From contig NZ_JBHLTP010000023.1 in NCBI RefSeq assembly GCF_042434395.1, forward strand, positions 41,126-105,125: a stretch of 64,000 bases of DNA. Direction: 5' to 3'. The stretch comes from Pontibacillus salicampi (lineage in GTDB: Bacteria > Bacillota > Bacilli > Bacillales > BH030062). Positions within the stretch are counted from its first letter, which is position 1; each line of letters starts with the position of its first letter. The notes beneath the pieces were generated by a model. That model made no database searches and was not told where the DNA came from. It worked only from the letters and a program-made list of their open reading frames with translations. A program made the position numbers and the translations under genes. This document shows, in pieces, positions 35,717 to 44,838 of the stretch.

Positions 35717-37372
35717 TCAAAGTAAATCTTCTAAATCACTCTGCATTTGAACTAAATCACTCTGATTTTCACTAGTATTTTTATTGTTTTTAGAGTTATT
35801 GGCATTATCATCAAATATATTATTAAGCGATTGTCGCATTGCGCCCTTCGCTAATGCATGATTCTCTGAAACTTCGCTCATAATATTTTCTTTCAATGCT
35901 ACTACACGATTTTCAGCTACAGAAATTTGTACTTGTTGAAGACTTATTATCCCATTTTTCTTATCAATAATTTGTTCGTACTTTTCTTCTTTTAACTTTT
36001 TGGCGATAAACTTATCGATAAGATTTAAAACTATTGCACCAACTAATCCAGACACCAAACTTGATAAAAATAACCCAATCGTATTAGCAAGTGTGCCAAT
36101 CAGTGGTATCTCAATTTGCATACCAGGAACTGTCAGTAAGAATTTTTCGAATACCTCTCCTAAGAAAATCGCACTGCCACCAACTAATCCAACAGTTATT
36201 ATTTTCCCAACTTGTGCTACCTTAACGGTAAACGGCTTGTCCTTATTCCTCTTATCTCGAAGATAATTAACTGCATCAATAACAGAAGATATTCCTTGCT
36301 TAATAAAACTCGCCAATTTCTTAAAAATATTTACAATAGGTCCGAAGATTTCAGATATGATTGTACCAATTAATGTTGATGCTCCAGTTTGGAAAACACT
36401 TAGAATTTTGGAAAAGAAGGATTTTAACGCTTGCTTCATTTCAGATAAAAATCCTTTAAACGACTTAGATTTGCCTTTCAAGAAACGAATTAGACCATTC
36501 ATGATTTCTTTCAACAACGAAAAAAGTGCTGAGATGGCCATATTCTTTAGAGCATCTTTTCCGGCTTTTTTCCCAATTCCTTTTGCTGCATTAACTCGAA
36601 TATCTTTATTAATCGGTTTTCTTGCTTTTTTATCAGCTTGCAACATAAGATCGTCATCAGCAGCAAGCTTATCGTTCAAATGTTTGTCATTTTCTTCCTT
36701 TTGTACACGTTTATCAACATCTGATTTGTTTGATTCATCGACTTTTTTATTCGCCTTCTCGTTTTGTTCAATAAGATCTTTTTCCCTGGTTTCCCGTGTT
36801 TCTACATACTCTTTGTTGCTTTTGGCACCTTTACTCTTATTCAATGATTCGTTTGTCGGCTTTAGATTTTCTTCTTTATTGGCAAGGGCAGCTACATCTA
36901 AGTTTGCTTGCTTTCTTCTTTGATTCTCAAATAATTCTTTTCTAGTTACTACATGGTCAAGATTAGCTTTTTCACTAGGCTTTAAGTCTTTTCCTGTGTA
37001 TTTATCCTTTAAATTTCCAGATTGTTGTTGATCCCTCATTGCCTTATTGGCATCTTTATATCGTTGGTCTTTCATAACCGAATCAGCAATATCCTTATAC
37101 TGCTCAGGATGCTCTCTATCATATTTTTGAATTAATGTCTCATTAGTAATGTCGAGTCCAATTTGATTTCCGAATTGTTTCCAAACTTCATCCATGACTA
37201 CTTTTCCTAAAGAATCAGGATTAGAAATGGTTTCTCTATCTTTTTCCAGTAGCTCTAAATCAGAAAAACTTTCTTCCAACTGTTTTGATAAGGAAACTTC
37301 CAATTCCTCGAAATCAAAATCCGTTTCGACATTACCAATTTCATTATTTTGATTCGCACCCCTATTAGACAA
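35717..37372 (-). CDS. Membrane protein with an N-terminal HNH-like motif, unknown
   Basis: Not a family I can name, 551 residues. After an acidic N-terminus, residues 120-185 show an HNH-endonuclease-like pattern: DKYTGKDLKPSEKANLDHVV, then NLKPTNESLNKSKGAKS; the DH pair and N...N..KG spacing match HNH proteins that lack the last His. Residues 185-270 are highly charged. From 270 on come amphipathic segments and three hydrophobic helices (about 383-450), then a coiled-coil tail. First gene of the AAA+ module. It could be a membrane-held nuclease effector; the alternative is a structural protein with an inactive HNH fold. Confidence 0.75.
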   Translation of the reverse strand: MSNRGANQNNEIGNVETDFDFEELEVSLSKQLEESFSDLELLEKDRETISNPDSLGKVVMDEVWKQFGNQIGLDITNETLIQKYDREHPEQYKDIADSVMKDQRYKDANKAMRDQQQSGNLKDKYTGKDLKPSEKANLDHVVTRKELFENQRRKQANLDVAALANKEENLKPTNESLNKSKGAKSNKEYVETRETREKDLIEQNEKANKKVDESNKSDVDKRVQKEENDKHLNDKLAADDDLMLQADKKARKPINKDIRVNAAKGIGKKAGKDALKNMAISALFSLLKEIMNGLIRFLKGKSKSFKGFLSEMKQALKSFFSKILSVFQTGASTLIGTIISEIFGPIVNIFKKLASFIKQGISSVIDAVNYLRDKRNKDKPFTVKVAQVGKIITVGLVGGSAIFLGEVFEKFLLTVPGMQIEIPLIGTLANTIGLFLSSLVSGLVGAIVLNLIDKFIAKKLKEEKYEQIIDKKNGIISLQQVQISVAENRVVALKENIMSEVSENHALAKGAMRQSLNNIFDDNANNSKNNKNTSENQSDLVQMQSDLEDLL

Positions 37373-38017
37373 AAGCTTACATCCCTTCTAAATAATTTTA
37401 ATCAATATTTTGTTAAGAATACTGCTGTTATTATTATTTCTGAAGTGCTTCTAACTGATATGAGTAATTCCCGACAGTGAAAGATATGTTAAGCTCTGCT
37501 CCCCATCAAGCACTGTTCTGTTTGTGATCTTCACATCAATATTGCTTTGAATAAATTATAATTCTCTCTAATATTAAAATCATACCAGAAGATAACTAAA
37601 TTTTGTTTATATTTTCCACGATTCCTGAAGATAGAAGTCCGTAGTATGTATCTACTATGTAATAAAAAAGTTACTACACAAATTCATCCCATTTGTGGAA
37701 GAAAACTACACCACTCCCCTTTCCCCTAACCTAACGATTTTCGTTGTGATAAAAGATAAGATGTAAAAATCCCTATATAATCGGTCTTCCAACTTTACTA
37801 TATTTGTATGAGTTAAATAAGATATCAGTATCAATAAAGAAAATCCAGTCAATATCCAGTCGGAAGTACTACCTCAAACCACCAACAAAAAGACCTACAG
37901 ATTATAAGGATGTTTGAGTCCAAGAGATACCCACCAATCAACATATTCCTTCACTTAACTTACGAAGCTAAAAAATTTTTCATATATTTAAAGCTTAATC
38001 TTCCCATACCACATAAA
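37373..38017. other. Intergenic region, promoter side of the AAA+ module
   Basis: AT-rich sequence without a coding frame I could support. It must contain the promoter of the leftward three-gene module. No repeats or strong hairpins seen before the terminator at 38018. Confidence 0.4.
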
Positions 38018-38047
38018 AAAGCTTCCCCTCATAAGGGAAGCTTTCTC
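38018..38047. terminator. Bidirectional hairpin terminator
   Basis: AAAAAGCTTCCCC/AAGGGAAGCTTTCT fold into a 10-bp stem with T-rich sequence on both sides. It ends the leftward sugar operon and the SLH remnant. Confidence 0.75.
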
Positions 38048-38055
38048 ATAATTAT

Positions 38056-38240
38056 GGACGGAAGTACCCATTTGGATAACGGTTAACTAACCCTAGCTGG
38101 CTATAAAGTTGATTTATGTATCAGCCCACTCATACACAACATCTGGGAACGACAGTTCAGGGTTTTAATCGGCGAAATCCTCTTTAACTGTAACCATCTC
38201 AATTGGACCATCGTATAATCCACCTCCACCCTTAGCATAA
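38056..38240 (-). pseudogene. S-layer-homology (SLH) domain remnant
   Basis: Minus-strand pieces read GGGGLYDGPIEMVTVKEDFA, NPELSFPDVVYEWADT, INFIAS and GLVNRYPNGYFRP, broken by stops and a frame change. The sequence ending in INFIAS...GLVNGYPDGTFRP is the classical SLH core that anchors surface proteins to cell-wall polymer. Only a fragment remains between the sugar operon and the terminator. Confidence 0.6.
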
Positions 38241-38287
38241 CTATTAAGTATACATGAAAGGCATTGGGCGTTCTATTGATGATATTC

Positions 38288-39109
38288 TTACTTGATAGAC
38301 CCTTTCATTACTCCGCTAATAATCCATTTCTGAGCAATCACATAGACTAAAATCATAGGCGCTAACGCCATTAAATAAGAGGCAAAGGCCAAATTATAGT
38401 TGGTACTAAACTCCGTCTGAAAAATATATTGAACGAGCGGTAGAGTAGCAAAGTCTGGGTCGCTTAAAATGACAAGCGGCAGCATAAAATCATTCCATGC
38501 CCACAGACAGGTAAGAATCCCGACGGTTGCATTCATTGGGGTCAACAGTGGGAAAATGACCTTCCAAAATACCTTCCATGTGTTTGCACCGTCCATAATC
38601 GCTGCTTCTTCTAGCTCCTTCGGAATTGATTTAATGTAGCCCACATAGATGAATACGTTAAAAGCAAGGCCATAGACAACATACAAAAGAATCAACCCAA
38701 TAGGATTATCGATATTCCAGATCGCTGTCTGCTTCACGATTGGAAGCATAATGATTGGAAATGGTACAAACATAGCACTCACAAAATAATAAAAAAGAAA
38801 TTTGTAAAAGCGTTTATGCATATTACGTGCAATCGCATAGGCAACAAGTGAATTTGATAAAAGGGTGAAAACTACCACGAATACGGTTACTACCGTACTA
38901 TTAAACAGGGCACTGAAGAAATCGGTGACCACCACGGCATCGGCAAAATTCTCAAATCGCCACTCGTTCGGTAAGGATAGAAGAGATTCTGACATTTCTT
39001 CAGGCGTTTTCAAAGCAATCGTAACCGTCAAATACAGTGGCAGCAAGACAAGTATCGTTCCTATGATTAATAGTAAAGTGATGGGCCAATTTTTCTTTCC
39101 TTTTACCAT
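38288..39109 (-). CDS. Carbohydrate ABC transporter permease (MalG-type)
   Basis: A 273-residue permease with six helices; EAA loop EEAAIMDGANTWKVFWKVIF near residue 165, C-terminus ISGVMKGSIK. Last gene of the leftward glucoside operon; its start codon shares one base with the stop of the other permease. It forms the channel with that protein; the ATPase must come from elsewhere. Confidence 0.92.
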   Translation of the reverse strand: MVKGKKNWPITLLLIIGTILVLLPLYLTVTIALKTPEEMSESLLSLPNEWRFENFADAVVVTDFFSALFNSTVVTVFVVVFTLLSNSLVAYAIARNMHKRFYKFLFYYFVSAMFVPFPIIMLPIVKQTAIWNIDNPIGLILLYVVYGLAFNVFIYVGYIKSIPKELEEAAIMDGANTWKVFWKVIFPLLTPMNATVGILTCLWAWNDFMLPLVILSDPDFATLPLVQYIFQTEFSTNYNLAFASYLMALAPMILVYVIAQKWIISGVMKGSIK

Positions 39110-39972
39110 TACATCTCCACCTCCCGTTTCTGAAGTACACGAATTTGAAAGACTGAAATCACAACTATAATGATAAAGTAAATGACGGCATTCGCTGATT
39201 GATAGGCAAATTCTCCGCCTTCGAATCCACCTTTATAGATTAAGAGAGAAATAGATTCTGTAGCCTGCCCTGGCCCGCCGTTGGTAAGAGCAATAATCTG
39301 ATCAAAAGCCATCAGGAAGTTTTTCATCGCTAAAACCATGTTGATTGTGAAAAATGGCGCAATTAATGGGAAAGTGATTTTCAAAAACTTCTTCCAAGCA
39401 TTTGCCCCGTCTATTTCAGCCGCTTCATACACATCTTCCTGAATTGTTTGGAGACCTGCTAGATACAAGATGGTATTGAAGGCTGTCGCCTGCCAAACCG
39501 TCATGATGACAATCCCGATCCAAGCTGTATCCGGATCGCCAAGAATATTTTTAGCCCATGCGTCTAATCCCAGCACCCCCATAATTTCTGGCAGGAAATG
39601 AGTAAAAATAAAGTTGAAAATAAACCCGACGATCAGAATACTTAAGATATTCGGCATAAAATAAATCGCTCGAAGTGTCTTTTGGAATTTGATTTTCGCA
39701 TTCAGGCCGAGTGCAACGGCCAAACTGAAAATATTTACTAAAATTGTAGAAACAACAGCAAATTTAAATGTAAACCAATAGGAGCTTAATGCCCGTCCAT
39801 CCTGAAAGACATTCAAATAGTTTCTAAATCCAACAAAATCCCATTCTCCATACCCTCTCCAATTCGTAAAACTATAGAATATTCCCTGAAGGACTGGATA
39901 GGTATGAAAAATAAAAAATATAATTACCGCTGGCATGGCCATCAGTAAAAAAGCACGCTGCCGATTTATCAT
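39109..39972 (-). CDS. Carbohydrate ABC transporter permease (MalF-type)
   Basis: A 287-residue permease with six helices and EAA loop YEAAEIDGANAWKKFLKI near residue 183. It lies 13 bases behind the binding-protein gene and overlaps the second permease. With a GH13 glucosidase in the same operon the likely cargo is a maltose- or isomaltose-type oligosaccharide, or sucrose-like glucoside. Confidence 0.92.
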   Translation of the reverse strand: MINRQRAFLLMAMPAVIIFFIFHTYPVLQGIFYSFTNWRGYGEWDFVGFRNYLNVFQDGRALSSYWFTFKFAVVSTILVNIFSLAVALGLNAKIKFQKTLRAIYFMPNILSILIVGFIFNFIFTHFLPEIMGVLGLDAWAKNILGDPDTAWIGIVIMTVWQATAFNTILYLAGLQTIQEDVYEAAEIDGANAWKKFLKITFPLIAPFFTINMVLAMKNFLMAFDQIIALTNGGPGQATESISLLIYKGGFEGGEFAYQSANAVIYFIIIVVISVFQIRVLQKREVEM

Positions 39973-39985
39973 AACGCTCTCCCCC

Positions 39986-41218
39986 TTAACGGATTTCGAC
40001 TTTCTCCCACTCGCGGTCCATTTTCTTTAGAAATGCATCCGTATCCTTTTCAATAAAAAAGGCCTGAATCAAGTTTGCAGCCTGCATGCCGCTCGGATAA
40101 TAGTGATCTGGGAAACTGGTAATCTCATCATTTGCGATTTTCCCTTGTAGACCACTCAAGATTTCATCCTCTTGTTTCACACCTTTAAGAGCGGAGAAGG
40201 CGTACTGTTCTTCAATGTATAACTTCGCATTTTCTTCCTGAGTCATAAATTCAATAAACTGCCTCGCCTCTTTTGGGTGTTCGCTATCCTTCAATGCGGT
40301 CAGCATCACGTCGACCCCTGATACAAGGTCATTTTTTTCAGGGTCATTGGTAACGGGCATGGCAAAAGTACCGAGCTCGACATCAGGGTTCACTTTCTTC
40401 AACTCGGGTATCGCCCAGTTCCCTTGGAAATAAAAGAGTGCCTCTCCATTTGCAAATGCATTGTTTCCATCGTTATACCCATATTGGAAATTGTCATTTA
40501 AACCATAATCCAATAGCTGCAGCATTTTGTCCGTCACTTCCTGGTAGTCTTTTTGGAAACTTGCTTCCCCGCTGCTCTTTTTCCCCGCAAAATTATTTGG
40601 CTGCAAAACACCCGCTACGGCATTCCATGGAATCATCCCTGTCCACGCGTCTTTCAGCGTGAAGTAAATCGGTGTGACCCCCTCTTCTTCCGCTGTTTCT
40701 AAAGCTTCGATGAAATCATCCCAAGTTTTGGGAACTTGAAGTCCCAACTCATCCATCAGCTCTTTGTTATAAATGACAGCGTTGGCGTTTGTAGCATATG
40801 GAATGCCATACGTCCCCTCGTTGTTACCAGGAACGAGTTGATTGATCATATCCACATAACTCGGCTGAACATTTTCAAGCATTTCAGTACCTGAATAATC
40901 TTTCAGCATCCCTGCATCTGCCAGCTCACCATAAAGCGCACTTCCTGCAATAGAGAGAATATCCGGCATATCTTCCTTCACAAGCCTAGTACGGAGAACA
41001 GTCTCCGCAGACGGCGGAGCATAAAGTTCTACATTAATGTCCGGATGTTGTTGCTCAAACTTTTCTATGATCTTGTTATAGGTGCTGATGTTTTCTGGTT
41101 TATTGGAAAACAGTTCAAGCTTCACTTCTCCCTTGGAAGAGGTACTTTCTCCACACCCCGAGAGTAGGAACGCACCCACAAGAACGCTTGCAACGATTTG
41201 AGTGACTCGTTTCATCAT
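39986..41218 (-). CDS. Sugar-binding lipoprotein of an ABC importer
   Basis: A family 1 solute-binding protein of about 410 residues. The signal peptide MMKRVTQIVASVLVGAFLLS ends in the lipobox LLSGC. An upstream in-frame ATG at 41233 exists, but the AAGGAG ribosome site lies inside those first codons, so ATG 41218 is preferred. A GTAAACGCTTAC operator lies 20 bases upstream. It would deliver alpha-glucosides to the permeases encoded behind it. Confidence 0.92.
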   Translation of the reverse strand: MMKRVTQIVASVLVGAFLLSGCGESTSSKGEVKLELFSNKPENISTYNKIIEKFEQQHPDINVELYAPPSAETVLRTRLVKEDMPDILSIAGSALYGELADAGMLKDYSGTEMLENVQPSYVDMINQLVPGNNEGTYGIPYATNANAVIYNKELMDELGLQVPKTWDDFIEALETAEEEGVTPIYFTLKDAWTGMIPWNAVAGVLQPNNFAGKKSSGEASFQKDYQEVTDKMLQLLDYGLNDNFQYGYNDGNNAFANGEALFYFQGNWAIPELKKVNPDVELGTFAMPVTNDPEKNDLVSGVDVMLTALKDSEHPKEARQFIEFMTQEENAKLYIEEQYAFSALKGVKQEDEILSGLQGKIANDEITSFPDHYYPSGMQAANLIQAFFIEKDTDAFLKKMDREWEKVEIR

Positions 41219-41237
41219 TCTCCACTCCTTCATTTTA

Positions 41238-41249
41238 GTAAACGCTTAC
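41238..41249. promoter_or_regulatory. LacI-type operator, copy 1 (binding-protein promoter)
   Basis: GTAAACGCTTAC, one of three identical 12-mers in this operon region, is close to palindromic with a central CG as LacI-family sites are. It lies in the leader of the binding-protein gene, so the regulator encoded at 43025 probably represses from here. Confidence 0.7.
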
Positions 41250-41275
41250 GTTCAAGGCACAAAAATGCCTGCCAA

Positions 41276-42967
41276 CTATTTATCGACACTGATAACCGTA
41301 GCCTCATATGGCTCAAGGGTGACTTTAAATAGTTCTGGAGAGTTGAAAGTACTTTCTTCACGGTTGGTCAGAATGATTTCACCACTTTTATCACGAAATT
41401 CGCTTAGTTCCGCTTCCTGCTCTTTATTCGAGAAATTACAAAGGATAAGCAGTACTTCCCCCTCATAGGTCCGTGTATAAGCAAAAATGTCTTCACTATT
41501 TTCAAGCAACAAGTCAAATTTCCCATGAACAACATTATCGTTTGATTTACGCAGCTGAATCAATTTCTGATAATAATGGAAAACGGAATTTGGATCATCT
41601 AAGACTTCTTCTGCGTTGATTGTTTTATAGTTAGGGTTGACTCGAAGCCAAGGTGTCCCCGTCGTAAAACCGCCATGTTCTTCGGATGACCATTGCATAG
41701 GCGTCCTTGCATTGTCCCTGCCTTTGTGATGGATTCTTTTCATCACATCCTTGACGTCATCTCCGTATTGATCCACCCGCTCCTGGTACATGTTCAATGA
41801 TTCAAGATCTTCATAATCCTCTATTCTTTCAAAAGCGACATTCGTCATACCAAGCTCTTCTCCCTGATAGATGTATGGAGTCCCTTTCATTAGATGAAGG
41901 CATGTGCCCAGCATCTTAGCCGACTTCTTACGATACTCCTGATCATCCCCAAATCGCGAGACAACTCTTGGCTGATCGTGATTATTCCAATACAAGCTGT
42001 TCCATCCCTCTTCTTCCAATTCGTACTGCCATTTGGACAATATCTTTTTCAAGTCGGTAAGTTTCCAATCGTTGAGCGACCACTTTCCAAGGGGGCCTCC
42101 TCCATCGACATCCATGTGCTCAAAGTGGAACACCATATTCAACTCATTTCGATCTTCCACCGTATAACGTTTACCTTGTTCAGGCGTCACTCCTGGCATT
42201 TCGCCAACCGTCATAATGTCATACCTAGAAAGAACTTTCTGGTTCATTTCATGTAAAAATTCGTGGATACGGGGGCCATTCATAAAATAAGGACTTCCAT
42301 CCCCATACTCTTTTCCTTCCTCGACCTCCCCGTCTGGATAACTCGGGTCCTTGGAAATAAAATTCACGACATCCATACGAAAACCATCTATCCCCTTATC
42401 CAGCCACCAAGACATCATGTCGTAAACTTCCTCACGGACTTTTTCATTTTCCCAATTCAAATCAGGCTGCTTCTTCGAGAATATATGCAGATAATATTCG
42501 TCTGACGCTTCATTATATTCCCATGTCGAACCACTGAAAGCCGCTTCCCAATTTGTAGGGGGCTGGCCGTTTTGACCTTCCTTCCATATGTAGTAATCCC
42601 TTTTCGGACTTTCCTTCGATGACTTCGATTCCACAAACCACGGGTGCTCGTCCGATGTATGATTAACTACAAGATCCATAACAATTTTTAACCCTTTATG
42701 ATGAGCTTCTTCCAGTAAACGATCAAAGTCTTCCATGCTTCCGAATTCATCCATGATGGCTGTATAATTACGGATATCATAGCCGTTATCATCATTGGGA
42801 GAATCATAAACAGGAGAAAGCCAAATAACATTCACCCCTAACTCCACTAAATAATCCAGCTTCTCTGTGATCCCCGGAATATCCCCAATTCCATCTCCAT
42901 TGCTATCATTAAAACTGCGTGGATAAATTTGATAAACGACACTTTCTTTCCACCATTGTTCTGCCAT
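41276..42967 (-). CDS. Alpha-glucosidase / oligo-1,6-glucosidase (GH13)
   Basis: A 563-residue cytoplasmic glycoside hydrolase of family 13, the usual length. The four conserved regions are DLVVNHTSDEHPW near residue 98, GFRMDVVNF near 197 (nucleophile Asp), VGEMPG near 255 (acid/base Glu) and WNNHDQPR near 325. No signal peptide, so it works on imported oligosaccharides. The start of the protein, WWKESVVYQIYPRSFNDSNG, is typical of MalL/oligo-1,6-glucosidases. It has its own operator upstream (42995-43006) and precedes the importer genes. Confidence 0.94.
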   Translation of the reverse strand: MAEQWWKESVVYQIYPRSFNDSNGDGIGDIPGITEKLDYLVELGVNVIWLSPVYDSPNDDNGYDIRNYTAIMDEFGSMEDFDRLLEEAHHKGLKIVMDLVVNHTSDEHPWFVESKSSKESPKRDYYIWKEGQNGQPPTNWEAAFSGSTWEYNEASDEYYLHIFSKKQPDLNWENEKVREEVYDMMSWWLDKGIDGFRMDVVNFISKDPSYPDGEVEEGKEYGDGSPYFMNGPRIHEFLHEMNQKVLSRYDIMTVGEMPGVTPEQGKRYTVEDRNELNMVFHFEHMDVDGGGPLGKWSLNDWKLTDLKKILSKWQYELEEEGWNSLYWNNHDQPRVVSRFGDDQEYRKKSAKMLGTCLHLMKGTPYIYQGEELGMTNVAFERIEDYEDLESLNMYQERVDQYGDDVKDVMKRIHHKGRDNARTPMQWSSEEHGGFTTGTPWLRVNPNYKTINAEEVLDDPNSVFHYYQKLIQLRKSNDNVVHGKFDLLLENSEDIFAYTRTYEGEVLLILCNFSNKEQEAELSEFRDKSGEIILTNREESTFNSPELFKVTLEPYEATVISVDK

Positions 42968-42994
42968 TTTTTCATCCTCCTCATAATAATTAAC

Positions 42995-43006
42995 GTAAAC
43001 GCTTAC
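42995..43006. promoter_or_regulatory. LacI-type operator, copy 2 (glucosidase promoter)
   Basis: GTAAACGCTTAC inside the longer near-palindrome ACGTAAACGCTTACGT, 27 bases upstream of the glucosidase start codon. It probably controls the whole leftward operon. Confidence 0.72.
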
Positions 43007-43024
43007 GTAAATCCTTAAAAAAAT

Positions 43025-44029
43025 TTATTTTATTTTTTTCACAGATTCTCGTTCCACTAAATGATGGGGCATCACACTAGATTCTGCTTGCTTATCATTT
43101 TTTATAGTAAGAACCATTTCGATCGCTTTTTCTCCCATTCGCTGGAATGGCTGCGCAATCGTTGTTAGTGGCGGAATAGACATCTCCGATAGTTTCAAGT
43201 TGTCATATCCAATGATTGATATATCCTCTGGAATGCGGATACCGAGTTTGTAAGCTGCGGATATGGCTCCTATGGCGATTTCATCACTGGCAGCAAAAAT
43301 ACCCGTAATTTCAGGATGACGTTCTAAAAGCCGAGGCAGGCTGTTGATTCCGTCTTCATAGGTGAAACTATTTTGATTTTCAACTAATGATTCAGAATAA
43401 GGAAGTTCTGCCTCTAATAGCGCCCGTTTAAAGCCTTCAATTCTCGTCCTTCCCGCCAAGAGATCATTCGGGTTCCCTGAGAGCATTCCTATCCTTTTAT
43501 GACCAGAATCAATGAGATAACTTGTAGCCGTATAAGCGGCATGAGAGTCATCCACCTTTACATAAGGCAATGGATATTTGTAAGACTGCGTCAACACGAG
43601 CACCACTGGGACGCCCATTCGCTGAAATGCCTTATAATATTCCTCATCGACCTCTTCACTAACAAATACAAGCCCATCAACCCGCTTCTCACTTAATAAC
43701 TGGATATATCTCAAGGTCTTTTCGTGATCTGCGGCTGTATTACACACAATCACACTGTAACCTTCCTCATTAGCTCGGGCTTCAATTCCATGTAGGACTT
43801 CTGATGAGAGAAGACCGGATACACTAGGGAAAAGCACTCCAATTGTCCCTGAATTTCGATTGACAAGACCTCTGGCAATTGCATTTGGCTGATAGCCAAG
43901 CTCTTCAATCGTCTGCAAGACCCGTTGCTTTGTTTTTTGGGAAAAGCCAGGTTGATTGTTCAAGACTCTGGAGACCGTCGCAATCGAAACATTCGCTGCT
44001 TTTGCTACATCTTGGATTGTTGGATTCAT
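43025..44029 (-). CDS. LacI-family transcriptional repressor
   Basis: A 334-residue regulator: N-terminal helix-turn-helix TIQDVAKAANVSIATVSRVL with the hinge ARGLVNRNSGTIGVL near residue 55, then a periplasmic-binding-protein-like sensor domain (DGLVFVSEE near 120, GYDNLKLSEMSIPPLTTI near 275). It is the first of the leftward cluster and has a copy of the operator in front of its own gene, which points to autoregulation. The ligand is likely an alpha-glucoside or its phosphate, by context. Confidence 0.93.
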   Translation of the reverse strand: MNPTIQDVAKAANVSIATVSRVLNNQPGFSQKTKQRVLQTIEELGYQPNAIARGLVNRNSGTIGVLFPSVSGLLSSEVLHGIEARANEEGYSVIVCNTAADHEKTLRYIQLLSEKRVDGLVFVSEEVDEEYYKAFQRMGVPVVLVLTQSYKYPLPYVKVDDSHAAYTATSYLIDSGHKRIGMLSGNPNDLLAGRTRIEGFKRALLEAELPYSESLVENQNSFTYEDGINSLPRLLERHPEITGIFAASDEIAIGAISAAYKLGIRIPEDISIIGYDNLKLSEMSIPPLTTIAQPFQRMGEKAIEMVLTIKNDKQAESSVMPHHLVERESVKKIK

Positions 44030-44057
44030 GATTAGTACACCTTACTTTCATTTTTAC

Positions 44058-44069
44058 GTAAACGCTTAC
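44058..44069. promoter_or_regulatory. LacI-type operator, copy 3 (regulator promoter)
   Basis: GTAAACGCTTAC, 29 bases upstream of the start codon of the LacI-family gene itself; identical to the copies at 41238 and 42995. Confidence 0.7.
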
Positions 44070-44130
44070 TAAATGATTATCTATAATATACCCACATGAT
44101 GTTATTTCGTCAAGCTAATTAGAAAATTAA

Positions 44131-44172
44131 AAAAACCTCTCAAAAGTTTTTAGACTCTTGAGAGGTCTTTTT
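44131..44172. terminator. Bidirectional intrinsic terminator
   Basis: ACCTCTCAA/TTGAGAGGT stem with CTTTTT on the right and a longer T-run (TTTTTTTAATTTT) when read leftward. Confidence 0.8.
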
Positions 44173-44290
44173 ACTTCTGTGACTATACCCATCTGTGGAT
44201 AGGATTACACTAGAATATGTATGGTTTTTACATTTCACTACATCAAACTACCTATTGATTATGAGGGGGAAATTAAAAATGAGCCAAGGT

Positions 44291-44485
44291 TTATATAAAA
44301 TCTGTAATGTGGATAGATGTGGATAACCATGGATGACTTTCTGGCAATTCATAAGCAAACCTCAAGACACCTCCCCCTGAACCACTTGTACCACTACTAG
44401 AATGCCAGTATGGACAAAACCAACATGATACTGAATCTTTCACATGATTATTTTCTTGTATATCCTCATGAACAACTACTTCATA
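44291..44485 (-). pseudogene. Unrecognised open fragment without a start
   Basis: Between two stops one minus-strand frame codes for about 64 residues including CWFCPYWHSSSGTSGSGGGV and LRFAYELPESHPWLSTSIHI. The composition looks like real protein (Cys pair, Trp, Gly-rich linker) but there is no initiation site and I know no family. It may be the tail of a broken gene. Confidence 0.3.
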
Positions 44486-44556
44486 TTAGGAAATCCCTTA
44501 AGGTGAACGTAGGTCAGTTCTTCTACTTTATCTTTATCCTGTGTTTTACGCTAGAA

Positions 44557-44588
44557 AAGTACATAAATGTGCAAAGATAAGTACATAA
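44557..44588. repeat. Direct repeat AAGTACATAA, probable IS21-type end
   Basis: AAGTACATAA occurs at 44557 and 44579, 22 bases apart. Repeats of this kind bound by IstA are typical of IS21-family ends, and the IstB remnant lies directly beside it. Confidence 0.45.
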
Positions 44589-44640
44589 GCTTGCCAGCCG
44601 ATTTCATTTAGTAGTTTTGCCTGAATAACGCATGGCTAAT

Positions 44641-44774
44641 TCAATAACTATTACCTGTGAAAGTAAACATATGCGGATGGTGTATTACACGGTCAATCAG
44701 TGCTGCTCTCAACCTCGACTCCACAAATAATACTTTTCTGCTCGTACAATTGGTAATAAAGTTGTTCCGTTTAT
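44641..44774 (-). pseudogene. IstB-like ATPase C-terminal remnant
   Basis: Minus strand: NNFITNCTSRK, then VESRLRAALIDRVIHHPHMF, TFTGNSY and a TGA stop. This is the last part of an IstB/DnaC-like ATPase (…AALIDRLVHH…F.G.SYR), followed by a short tail and IS-type repeats. It comes from a second IS21-like element, distinct from the intact one at 46267. Confidence 0.65.
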
Positions 44775-44791
44775 AGTTTCATGGACGACGA

Positions 44792-44838
44792 ACAAAAGCG
44801 CAAGGGAGGCTCTCCCATTACCCCACTTGCGCTTTTGT
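44792..44838 (-). terminator. Terminator hairpin overlapping the end of the exporter gene
   Basis: A perfect 13-bp stem (ACAAAAGCGCAAG / CTTGCGCTTTTGT); the first arm, read leftward, is made from the last codons of the gene ending at 44818, so the stop codon lies in the loop. Confidence 0.7.

Noticed and set aside
36357..36923. 188-codon open frame on the plus strand
   Set aside because: It is antisense to the Lys/Glu-rich part of the HNH-like membrane protein; its Ser/Phe/Leu-rich composition is what such a shadow gives, and it has no ribosome site.
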